64,000 nt of DNA from NCBI GenBank assembly GCA_964458575.1, contig CAYWMD010000001.1, positions 186,001 to 250,000 of the forward strand, read 5' to 3'. The DNA is from CAYWMD01 sp964458575 (GTDB taxonomy: Bacteria; Verrucomicrobiota; Verrucomicrobiia; Limisphaerales; JADLHS01). Of the stretch, positions 26,058 through 33,739 are shown piece by piece. The position numbers and the translations under genes were made by a program. The notes under the pieces are model-generated. The model saw only the letters and a list, made by a program, of their open reading frames with translations, was not told where the DNA came from and did no database searches. Each line of letters begins with the position of its first letter. The stretch's first letter is position 1.

Positions 26058-26113
26058 CCCGCTTTCTCCCCGCTTGCCAGCCCATAAACCACCACCTATG
26101 CTCACCGCCAATT

Positions 26114-27439
26114 ATGAATGGCTCTACCCGGTTCAAACTCTTCCTGATGATGGTGCTGGAATTCTTCATTTGGGGCGCGTGGTTGCCCTTGATCTTCGGT
26201 TACCTGCCCAGCCTCGGTTTCTCTCCGGCGGAACAATCCTGGATTCTCAACGCCTTTCCGATTGCCGCCATTGTCGGGATGTTTTTTAGCAACCAATACG
26301 CCGACCGCCATTTTGCTGCGGAGAAGTTCCTTGCGTTCAGCCATCTTGTCGGCGGACTGGCAATGCTCGGGCTCGCGTTCACTCGTTCGTTTTGGCCGTT
26401 CTTCGGGTTGATGCTGGTTCATTGCCTCCTGTACGTGCCGACGATTTCCATCACCAACTCCATCGCCTTCGCCAACATGAAGGACGCGCAGAAAGAATTC
26501 GGTATCGTGCGCATGGGCGGGACGATTGGCTGGATCCTGGCCGCGTGGCCGTTCACGTTCATCCTCGTGGATTGGGACAAGGTTCACGCTGCCAATCCGC
26601 AGGGTTTCGCCAACTGGCTCGGTACCGTGTTGAGTTCGGGACTGTCCGGTGACGCCCTCAAACACGCCACCATTTGGACCTACATCGTCGCCGGTGTCGC
26701 CTCGCTGGTGCTGGCTGGGTTTAGTTTTCTGTTGCCGCACACGCCGCCGCGGAAAGCCAGCGAAGGTGCGACGGGAAAACTCGCGTGGCTCGAAGCCATG
26801 AAGCTTTTGAAACATCCCTTCGTGCTGGTGCTTTGGCTCGTCACGTTGGTGGATGCCGCCGTGCACGGCAGTTACTTCAACTGGACCGGCGCGTTTCTCG
26901 GCGCCACGAAGGAGGCCGGTGGCGTGGGCATTCCCGGTAACTGGATCATGCCCGTCATGAGCGTCGGCCAGATCGCTGAAATCCTCACCATGTTCATCCT
27001 CGGGGCCACGCTCAAACGCTTCGGGTGGCGCATCACCTTGATTCTGGGCATTCTCGGTCACGCGGCGCGCTTTGGCGTTTACGCATTTTTCCCGCAGCAC
27101 AAGGAACTCATCATTCTGGTCCAGGTGCTTCACGGGATCTGCTACGCGTTCTTCTTCGCAACGGTTTACATCTTTGTGGATGCCTACTTCCCGAAGGACG
27201 CCCGCGCCAGTGCCCAAGGCTTGTTCAACGTGATGATTCTCGGTTTGGGTTCGCTCCTTGCCAATTCCATTTGCCCTTACCTGCTGCAAAAAGTTTTCAC
27301 GCAGAACGGCGTGACGAATTTCCACGGCCTGTTCCTCGTGCCCATGATTTCCGCGATTGGCGCCGCGGTGGTTCTGGCGTTGTTTTTCCACCCACCAAAA
27401 GCCGAAGCGTCAGGGACTCCCAGCGCGCCCGCACACTGA
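26114..27439 (+). CDS. MFS transporter, nucleoside:H+ symporter type
   Basis: The 441-aa protein has 12 predicted membrane helices with the layout of the nucleoside/H+ symporter branch of the major facilitator superfamily. Recognisable blocks are LMMVLEFFIWGAWLPLIF at the start, NSIAFANMKDAQKEFGIVRM and TIGWILAAWPF. LHGICYAFFFATVYIFVDAY is near the end. It imports a nucleoside or related sugar-like solute by proton coupling. Only 6 bases separate it from the nucleotidyltransferase gene, and the sugar-kinase-like fusion follows, so it probably delivers the substrate that these two proteins act on. It starts 56 bases after the right end of the IS and may be affected by it. Confidence 0.85.
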   Translation: MNGSTRFKLFLMMVLEFFIWGAWLPLIFGYLPSLGFSPAEQSWILNAFPIAAIVGMFFSNQYADRHFAAEKFLAFSHLVGGLAMLGLAFTRSFWPFFGLMLVHCLLYVPTISITNSIAFANMKDAQKEFGIVRMGGTIGWILAAWPFTFILVDWDKVHAANPQGFANWLGTVLSSGLSGDALKHATIWTYIVAGVASLVLAGFSFLLPHTPPRKASEGATGKLAWLEAMKLLKHPFVLVLWLVTLVDAAVHGSYFNWTGAFLGATKEAGGVGIPGNWIMPVMSVGQIAEILTMFILGATLKRFGWRITLILGILGHAARFGVYAFFPQHKELIILVQVLHGICYAFFFATVYIFVDAYFPKDARASAQGLFNVMILGLGSLLANSICPYLLQKVFTQNGVTNFHGLFLVPMISAIGAAVVLALFFHPPKAEASGTPSAPAH

Positions 27440-27445
27440 CGAACT

Positions 27446-28285
27446 GTGAACATCCGCAAAGCCGTCATCACCGCCGCCGGCCGCGAGCAACGTCAGTTGC
27501 CCCTGCAAACCCTGGTGGATCGCGATGGGCGCACCAAGTCCGCGCTGATGATCCTGCTCGAGGAAGTCATTCATGCCGGCGTGGAGGAAATCGGGGTCGT
27601 GATTTGTCCCGGTGATGAAAACGCATTTGCGGCCGCAGCGGGACCGCATCGAAATCGGATTCGATTCATCGAGCAGACGCAACCACTCGGCTACGGTCAC
27701 GCGGTGCTCAGCGCGCATCCCTTCACGGGGGTTGAACCGTTCCTCTTGCTGGTGGGCGACCACCTCTATGTTGCCAAAGGTCAGAAATCCTGCGCGCGGC
27801 AGTTGATCGAAATCGCCACCGCGGAAGCCAGCGCGGTTTCCGCCGTGCAGGCCACGCACGAAAGCAAGCTGCCTTACTACGGCACCGTCGGCGCACGGCG
27901 ATTGCAGGGCAAAACCAGCCTGTATCAAGTGGACGAGGTCATCGAAAAGCCAACGCCGACCGTCGCGGAGCAAAAGCTCATCGTTCCCGGCTTGCGCGCC
28001 GGTCACTATCTTTGCTTCTTCGGCATGCACGTGCTTACCGCAGCCGTCATGGACGTATTGGAAGAAATGGTTCGTGACGCCAAAGGTGCCGAGCGCGTTC
28101 ATCTCACCAGCGCGTTGGCGAAAACCGCCGCGCGTGAACGGTATCTCGCTTGTGAACTTCAAGGCCGCCGTTACGACATCGGCGTGAAATATGGCCTGCT
28201 CACCGCACAACTGGCGCTGGCCCTGAGCGGTCCCGACCGGGACGAAGTCCTGACTCATCTCGTGGATCTCCTCGCGCAAACGTGA
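27446..28285 (+). CDS. Divergent sugar-phosphate nucleotidyltransferase
   Basis: The 279-aa protein has the fold signature of NDP-sugar pyrophosphorylases, the GalU/RmlA type, and starts with GTG at 27446. The signature loop reads ITAAGREQRQLPLQTLVDRDG where active enzymes have AAGxGTRxxPxT, and PKxxLP is replaced by RTKSAL. Later blocks remain: TQPLGYGHAVLSA, LLLVGDHLYV and VDEVIEKPTP. The loop change affects the residues that hold the nucleotide triphosphate, so activity may be altered. It sits 6 bases after the MFS gene and 32 bases before the 1107-aa fusion, strongly suggesting one operon for sugar activation. Confidence 0.75.
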   Translation: MNIRKAVITAAGREQRQLPLQTLVDRDGRTKSALMILLEEVIHAGVEEIGVVICPGDENAFAAAAGPHRNRIRFIEQTQPLGYGHAVLSAHPFTGVEPFLLLVGDHLYVAKGQKSCARQLIEIATAEASAVSAVQATHESKLPYYGTVGARRLQGKTSLYQVDEVIEKPTPTVAEQKLIVPGLRAGHYLCFFGMHVLTAAVMDVLEEMVRDAKGAERVHLTSALAKTAARERYLACELQGRRYDIGVKYGLLTAQLALALSGPDRDEVLTHLVDLLAQT

Positions 28286-28317
28286 ATGGCGCCACTATCC
28301 TTGGAACGGCTTGAACC

Positions 28318-31300
28318 ATGCCCGGCCAACTCGTTCAAATTATTACTTCGCCGGACGCCGCGGTGCGCAATCAATCGCTCGATGCGTTTTGCCGCGCGGC
28401 CTCGCTCGCGGAACTGCTGGCGGAAGCCAACGAACTCCAAGTGTTCCGGCGGCACAGCGACAATCTTTACGAGCGCGTCCGCGCCCTGCTGTTTCTCTAC
28501 GCCATTCATCGGTTTCATCTCCCGCTCAAGCCTGACGTTCATGCCCGCAGCCTGATTCCCTTCCACGGCCACGTTCATCTGCTCCAACGCCGATTCGAGG
28601 AAGCCATCGCCACCTTTCTCAAGGTCCAAACTGCGGAAGGCCCGTCCGATCCCATTTCCAGCGCGCTTGCCGTCGCCTATTACCGGCTGGCGATGCAAAC
28701 CCTCGCGGACCAGGTCCGCCGCAGCGTGCGGTCCGTGCGTGGCAACCAATGGATGTTCCGCATGGGCCATCCTGCCGATCACCCGCTTCGACTGCGCCGC
28801 GAACTGCTCACGCGCAGCGACGACGGCACGTATCCGATTTTGCGCGAGGCCACACCGGTGCGCATGGACCTCACTCACTGCGGCTGGAGCGACATCTTTT
28901 TTCTCGGGATGGATTATCCCGAGGGCGCGAAGGTTTTGAACGTCTCGATTGACCTCGGGGTCCGCGGGCGCGACACGACCACGCGTCCGCCCGTCGTGAC
29001 TTACCTCCGCGTCATTGACGAACCGCTGCTGCGCCTGACGAGCGTGGACCTCGGCGCGACAGCGGACATCACCCATCTCGCCGATGTGTTCGACTTTGCG
29101 AAAGATTACCTCGGCTTGCTCAAGGCGGCCGTCATCGCCAGCGGCATCGTGCCACCGGGAGTTGAAGGTTCGGGACAGAACCTCGCCGACTTGCTGGCGC
29201 TGGTACTTGGTCCGGGACGCGGCCTGGAACTGGTCAGCAACGTCAACGACATTCCCAAGGGTTCGCGCCTGGCCGTTTCCACGAACCTGCTGGCTTCGCT
29301 GATTTCGCTGTGCATGAGGGCCACGGGCCAGGCCGCCTCCCTCACCGGTGCTTTGCAGGAAGACGAGAGGCGACTGATTCTCGCCCGCGCGTTGCTCGGC
29401 GAATGGCTCGGCGGTTCGGGCGGCGGCTGGCAGGATTCCGGCGGCGTCTGGCCCGGGATGAAATTGATCGAAGGCGTCATTGCCAGCGAGGGCGATCCCG
29501 AATTTGGCATCAGTCGCGGACGCTTGATGCCCCAACATCGCATCCTCGATTCCAACGATGCTTCGCCCGTGATGCGGCAGAAACTCCAGGACAGCCTCGT
29601 GCTGGTCCACGGCGGCATGGCGCAAAATGTCGGTCCGATTCTGGAGATGGTCACGGAGAAATATCTGCTCCGGAGCGAGGCGGAATGGAAAGCGCGGCTC
29701 AGCATGCTGGGGATTCTTGACGAAATCCTGGGCGCTTTGCGCAGCGAAGACGTGTCAGCCATCGGCAGCGCCACCACCCGGAATTTCGCCGGCCCGATCC
29801 AGACCATCATCCCGTGGGCGACCAACCTGTTCACTGAAACGCTCATTCACCGCGTGCGCACGGAGTTCAACCGGAACTTCCTGGGCTTCTGGATGCTCGG
29901 CGGCATGTCCGGCGGCGGGATGGGATTTATTTTCGACCCGAAGCACAAAGCGCAGGGCCAGTCGCGCCTCCAGGAAATCATGGCCCGAACCAAGAGCGAA
30001 CTGGAACACGCCCTGCCCTTCGCGATGGCGCCGGTTGTTTACGACTTCGCCATCAACGAGCGCGGCACGTGGGCCGATTTGCTTCACCATCGCGACGCCC
30101 TCATGCCGCAGGGTTACTACGCGCTCATCATGCCGCAACTGCTCCGCCAGCAGGCGCATGAATTGCCCCCGCTTCAACGCGCCGAATTGGACAAGTTCGG
30201 CGCAGCCTGCCGCACGCAGCCAGAATTGCGCGGCATGGTTCAGACGCTCTTCGACCGCCTGCTGCCGCGTTTGAAATCAGATGAAACCGGCGAAACCTCG
30301 TTGGAAAGTCTGTTGCAGCGTTACGGTTTCGATCGCGCGCAACACGAGCAGATTCGTGCCGAACTCAAAGCCGGCCGCATTGGGCTCGCCCAGAACCGTC
30401 TGCCCGTCAGCACACAAATCGAAGATGTGAAGCCCGAGGATGTGAAAAGTGCGGCTGCCGGCGAAGGCGAACAGACGCTTGCGAACCTGGGCCGCGAGTC
30501 CTTGAAGCGCGGTGAGGTTGCTGTGGTTTCCCTTGCCGCCGGAGCCGGCAGCCGCTGGACGCAGGGTGCCGGCACGGTCAAGGCCCTGCATCCGTTCTGC
30601 AAGCTGGGCGGGAAGCATCGAACCTTCATCGAAGTTCATCTGGCCAAGAGCCGGCGCACGGGCCGGGCTGCCGGCACGCCGTTGCCGCACATCATCACCA
30701 CCAGCTACCTTTCGCACACAGCCACGCAAGTATTTTTGGAGCGCGAAAGATTCTACGGCTACAACGGCCCGCTGTTCTTGTCCGAGGGCCGCTCGGTGGG
30801 GCTGCGCATGATTCCCACCGCGCGCGATTTGCGTTTCATGTGGGAGGAGATGCCGCAGCAAATGCTCGATGAGCAGCAGCAAAAGGTGCGTGACAGCCTG
30901 CGCCACGCCCTGATTGGCTGGGCACAGCAGGCGGGTGAAGCGAACGACTACACCGACAACGTGCCGCTGCAATGCCTCCACCCCGTGGGGCATTGGTTTG
31001 AAATTCCCAACCTGCTCCGCAACGGCACGCTAGCGCGCCTGCTCGAGCAACGCCCGCAATTGAAGCACCTCCTGCTGCACAACGTGGACACCGTTGGCGC
31101 GAATGTTGACCCGGCCGTGCTCGGGTTGCACATCGAACTCGGGGGCTGCCTTTCCTTCGAGGTCATAACGAAGCGCATCGAAGATCGCGGCGGCGGTCTC
31201 GCGCGCATGAACGGCCAGCCGCGCATCGTCGAGGGCCTCGCTTTGCCCCGCGAGGAGGACGAATTCAACTTGTCCTTCTACAACTCCATGACCACGTGGA

Positions 31301-31641
31301 TTGATTTGGAGAAGCTGCTGGCCGTGTTCCAACTGACAAAATCCGACCTGGCGGACGAGGCAAAGACGGCGAACGCCGTGCGCACGCTGGCGGCGAAACT
31401 GCCGACTTACATCACGCTTAAAGACGTGAAGAAGCGCTGGGGCCATGGGCAGGAAGATATATTCCCCGTGGCCCAATTCGAGAAACTGTGGAGCGACATG
31501 ACCGCGCTGCCGGAAGTGGACTGCAAATTCATTGCCGTGCCCCGGCAGCGCGGGCAACAACTCAAGGATCAATCCCAACTGGATGGCTGGCTGCGCGATG
31601 GTTCGGCGGCTTACGTCGAGAGTTTGTGCGCGTGGGAATAG
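28318..31641 (+). CDS. Fusion of GHMP-kinase-like and UDPGP-type nucleotidyltransferase domains
   Basis: The 1107-aa protein has three parts. Residues 1-~175 are helical and unassigned. From ~181 it resembles fucokinase-type GHMP kinases: VRMDLTHCGWSDIFFLG, KVLNVSIDL, the phosphate-loop region NDIPKGSRLAVSTNLLASL (~312-330) and GGGWQDSGGVWPGMKL (~368). From ~730 it resembles eukaryotic-type UTP-sugar-1-phosphate uridylyltransferases (SLAAGAGSRWTQGAGTVKALHP, then LLLHNVDTVGANVDP). Bacteroides FKP has both activities in the opposite order. The loop SRLAVST is poorer in Gly/Ser than the usual GLGSS, so kinase activity is uncertain. It is likely the last gene of the MFS-nucleotidyltransferase unit; kinase and nucleotidyl transfer on one imported sugar is the natural hypothesis. 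Confidence 0.7.
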   Translation: MPGQLVQIITSPDAAVRNQSLDAFCRAASLAELLAEANELQVFRRHSDNLYERVRALLFLYAIHRFHLPLKPDVHARSLIPFHGHVHLLQRRFEEAIATFLKVQTAEGPSDPISSALAVAYYRLAMQTLADQVRRSVRSVRGNQWMFRMGHPADHPLRLRRELLTRSDDGTYPILREATPVRMDLTHCGWSDIFFLGMDYPEGAKVLNVSIDLGVRGRDTTTRPPVVTYLRVIDEPLLRLTSVDLGATADITHLADVFDFAKDYLGLLKAAVIASGIVPPGVEGSGQNLADLLALVLGPGRGLELVSNVNDIPKGSRLAVSTNLLASLISLCMRATGQAASLTGALQEDERRLILARALLGEWLGGSGGGWQDSGGVWPGMKLIEGVIASEGDPEFGISRGRLMPQHRILDSNDASPVMRQKLQDSLVLVHGGMAQNVGPILEMVTEKYLLRSEAEWKARLSMLGILDEILGALRSEDVSAIGSATTRNFAGPIQTIIPWATNLFTETLIHRVRTEFNRNFLGFWMLGGMSGGGMGFIFDPKHKAQGQSRLQEIMARTKSELEHALPFAMAPVVYDFAINERGTWADLLHHRDALMPQGYYALIMPQLLRQQAHELPPLQRAELDKFGAACRTQPELRGMVQTLFDRLLPRLKSDETGETSLESLLQRYGFDRAQHEQIRAELKAGRIGLAQNRLPVSTQIEDVKPEDVKSAAAGEGEQTLANLGRESLKRGEVAVVSLAAGAGSRWTQGAGTVKALHPFCKLGGKHRTFIEVHLAKSRRTGRAAGTPLPHIITTSYLSHTATQVFLERERFYGYNGPLFLSEGRSVGLRMIPTARDLRFMWEEMPQQMLDEQQQKVRDSLRHALIGWAQQAGEANDYTDNVPLQCLHPVGHWFEIPNLLRNGTLARLLEQRPQLKHLLLHNVDTVGANVDPAVLGLHIELGGCLSFEVITKRIEDRGGGLARMNGQPRIVEGLALPREEDEFNLSFYNSMTTWIDLEKLLAVFQLTKSDLADEAKTANAVRTLAAKLPTYITLKDVKKRWGHGQEDIFPVAQFEKLWSDMTALPEVDCKFIAVPRQRGQQLKDQSQLDGWLRDGSAAYVESLCAWE

Positions 31642-31693
31642 TGGGACTTCACGCTTTATCCGGTCCCGAACACGCAACAGCATGAATGTCATC

Positions 31694-31717
31694 GAGCCGC
31701 GCCGACGCGCGGCGCTC
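31694..31717. repeat. Palindromic repeat at convergent gene ends
   Basis: GAG-CCGCGC pairs with GCGCGG-CG-CTC around CGAC, with a 2-base bulge. It lies in the 80-base gap between the converging fusion gene and folK. No T-run follows, so termination is uncertain; it resembles the larger repeat at 52421. Confidence 0.35.
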
Positions 31718-31721
31718 CACC

Positions 31722-32219
31722 TCAAGCGAGCCTGACCAACCTTTCCTGCGTTTTTAACGCCGCCAGCAATTCCGCGATGTTCAATCGTTGCCCGGGCAAA
31801 ACCAAATCGGGCGCGATCTCACTCAGCGGTTGCAGCACAAAGCACCGCAGATGTGAGCGCGGATGCGGTAGCATCAAAGCGGTTGAATTCCGTGTTTCCT
31901 CGCCGAACACGATCAAGTCCAGGTCCAATCGGCGCGGTTCGTTGAGAGCTTTTTTGGAGGTCCGCCCAAACTCCTTTTCCAGCGCTTGCAGCTTGGAAAG
32001 CAACGCCTCGGGTGTTTCACCGACCGGCGGCACGAGGCCGACCACCGCGTTAACAAACAGCGGCGAACCGGGCGGGCAGTCCACGGGAGTTGATTGCCAG
32101 AAAGAGGACTTGCGCAACGGCGCGTTGGAAAACTCCGCGAGCCGTTCCATCGCCCGGCCAAGAATGTTCGCCGAGTCCCCCAGGTTCGAACCGAGGGCGA
32201 TGAAGACTGTCGGGTTCAT
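31722..32219 (-). CDS. folK: 2-amino-4-hydroxy-6-hydroxymethyldihydropteridine diphosphokinase
   Basis: The 165-aa protein is HPPK, which transfers pyrophosphate from ATP to 6-hydroxymethyl-dihydropterin in folate synthesis. Typical blocks are TVFIALGSNLGD at the N-terminus, FVNAVVGL, and RRLDLDLIVFG with the metal-binding Asp pair, then LMLPHPRSHLRCFVLQPL. The start ATG at 32219 overlaps the stop of the PhyH gene (ATGA), which both fixes the start and implies translational coupling; the open frame upstream of it is the PhyH gene read in another phase. The length is the usual one for HPPK. Confidence 0.9.
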   Translation of the reverse strand: MNPTVFIALGSNLGDSANILGRAMERLAEFSNAPLRKSSFWQSTPVDCPPGSPLFVNAVVGLVPPVGETPEALLSKLQALEKEFGRTSKKALNEPRRLDLDLIVFGEETRNSTALMLPHPRSHLRCFVLQPLSEIAPDLVLPGQRLNIAELLAALKTQERLVRLA

Positions 32220-32947
32220 CGGTCGTGCCATTGCAAGCCGTTGGGCAATTCGTCGGCCGCGTATTCCACATGCAGAACCCGACGATGCGCAGGTGACGTG
32301 GCTGGCGAAGAGGCATGGAGTAACAACGGGCACATCAGTAAAATGCCACCCTTTTCCAGTTCGCAATCTACAGCCCGCCCACAACCTGTCATCGCAGCAA
32401 TCTGTTCCGGGTTGAGTTCGCCTTCGAGATGGGACCCCGGAATCACCCGCAACGCCCCGTTGTCCCGACGGCAGTCGTCGAGGTGCAAGCGCAACGCCAC
32501 CATCCCCGCCAGGATTTCAAGCTGCGGCTGGACGTGCACAACTCCTTCCTTAACCGACCAGGGACCGAATCCCACTGTTTCAATCCGCTCCCTGACCGCA
32601 ATCGTGAGGTCTTGATGCCAGGGCACGCGCCAGTTTGATTCAGGCGTCTTGTCGAAAAAAATCGCACGGACAGGAAACGCCGCTCTGCCTGTCACATCCT
32701 GGATCGGAGAAAGAAGCTTCGCCGCATTCACCAGCTCACGAACCTGAGAACTGCGACGCAACACATTGCGAACGCCGCCAATCCGGTTACGCGCGGTGTG
32801 CCGCTGGTGCTCAAACAACCCGGTGAGTTCTGCAGCGAGCGAGTCGCATTCTGCTTCACTTAGAACGGACAGGATGATTCGAAAACCGCGCGCGTGGAAT
32901 TCGGCGACGGCATCCGGCACACGCCGAGCCGCAGTGGTCGCGTTCAT
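32216..32947 (-). CDS. Phytanoyl-CoA dioxygenase (PhyH) family protein
   Basis: The 243-aa protein is a non-haem iron, 2-oxoglutarate dioxygenase. The iron ligands are visible as WHQD (His-x-Asp) and LLLHASSPA (distal His), followed by HRRVLHVEY with the Arg that binds 2-oxoglutarate. RLHLDDCRRDNGALRVIPGSH is the standard core of the family. The substrate is unknown; bacterial members hydroxylate varied small molecules. The ATG at 32947 overlaps the dapB stop by 4 bases and its own stop overlaps the folK start by 4 bases, so it is locked into the dap-folK transcript. An ATG at 33004 is open in frame but lies inside dapB. Confidence 0.85.
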   Translation of the reverse strand: MNATTAARRVPDAVAEFHARGFRIILSVLSEAECDSLAAELTGLFEHQRHTARNRIGGVRNVLRRSSQVRELVNAAKLLSPIQDVTGRAAFPVRAIFFDKTPESNWRVPWHQDLTIAVRERIETVGFGPWSVKEGVVHVQPQLEILAGMVALRLHLDDCRRDNGALRVIPGSHLEGELNPEQIAAMTGCGRAVDCELEKGGILLMCPLLLHASSPATSPAHRRVLHVEYAADELPNGLQWHDR

Positions 32948-33678
32948 TTCAGTCCCAACACATCCTGCATGTCGTAAAGCCCGGGCTTTTGCTTCACGAC
33001 CCACAACGCGGCGCGCAACGCGCCGTTGGCAAACGTGTCGCGGCTCGATGCTTTGTGTGTCAGTTCAACCCGTTCGCCGTTGGCGGCAAAAACAACCGTG
33101 TGATCACCCACGACATCCCCGCCGCGAATCGAATGAATGCCAATTTCATGCGGGGTGCGTTCGCCTACGATGCCCTGTCGTCCGTGGCGCGCCGCTTTGT
33201 TCAATTGCAGATGGCGAACCTGCGCCAGTATCTCGGCCAGCGATTTGGCCGTGCCGCTGGGCGCATCCCGCTTGAGGCGATGGTGCATCTCGACCACTTC
33301 GAGGTCATAATCCGGGCCGAGAATCTCCGCCGCCTTCCGCGTCAGCCAGAACAGCGTGTTCACACCGGTGGAATAATTCGAGGACCAGACCATCGGAATT
33401 TGATCTTTGGCCTTCTTGATCTCGAAGGTCTCGGTGTCGTTGTGGCCGGTCGTGCCGATCACGAGCGCCTTCCCCTTTTGGGCGCAAAGTTCGGCCACAC
33501 GGGGCGTCGCCTGATGCGAACTGAAATCAATCACGACGTCGCCGTTGCCGATCACGGAAGCGAGATCGTCGCCGGCGTCAATCTGCCCGACGACCTCAAG
33601 CTCGCGATGTTGTGGCGCACAGGCGAGCAAGGCTTTGCCCATGCGGCCTTTTGAACCCGTGATGATGATTTTGGTCAT
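32944..33678 (-). CDS. dapB: 4-hydroxy-tetrahydrodipicolinate reductase
   Basis: The 244-aa protein catalyses the second committed step of lysine/diaminopimelate synthesis, reducing hydroxy-tetrahydrodipicolinate with NAD(P)H. Evidence is the Rossmann start KIIITGSKGRMGKAL, DVVIDFSSHQATP, IGTTGH, VEMHHRLKRDAPSGTA carrying the catalytic His and Lys, and GIHSIRGGDVVGDHTV. The ATG at 33678 places MTKIIITG at the N-terminus as in homologues; an upstream ATG at 33738 would read through a dispersed repeat. It lies 61 bases after dapA, and its stop overlaps the PhyH start. Confidence 0.93.
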   Translation of the reverse strand: MTKIIITGSKGRMGKALLACAPQHRELEVVGQIDAGDDLASVIGNGDVVIDFSSHQATPRVAELCAQKGKALVIGTTGHNDTETFEIKKAKDQIPMVWSSNYSTGVNTLFWLTRKAAEILGPDYDLEVVEMHHRLKRDAPSGTAKSLAEILAQVRHLQLNKAARHGRQGIVGERTPHEIGIHSIRGGDVVGDHTVVFAANGERVELTHKASSRDTFANGALRAALWVVKQKPGLYDMQDVLGLK

Positions 33679-33687
33679 GGTTTCACG

Positions 33688-33737
33688 TTGGAGTCCACGC
33701 TTCAGCGTGTTCGGAACAAGCTCAAGCTTGAACACCA
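33688..33737. repeat. Double-hairpin spacer repeat between dapA and dapB
   Basis: TTGGAGTCCACGCTTCAGCGTG is followed closely by AACAAGCTCAAGCTTGAACACCAA. The first contains the palindrome CACGCTTCAGCGTG and the second CAAGCTCAAGCTTG. The outer ends, TTGG and CCAA, are also complementary. This is a repeat type common in verrucomicrobial spacers and may affect how dapB is expressed relative to dapA. Confidence 0.5.
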
Positions 33738-33739
33738 AC

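Noticed and set aside
26102..27391. 429-codon minus-strand open frame opposite the MFS transporter
   Set aside because: The translation is Glu/His/Gln-rich, the typical mirror of a membrane protein gene.
28255..29625. 456-codon minus-strand open frame opposite the kinase-like fusion
   Set aside because: Antisense to a gene with clear motifs; no start context or homology features.
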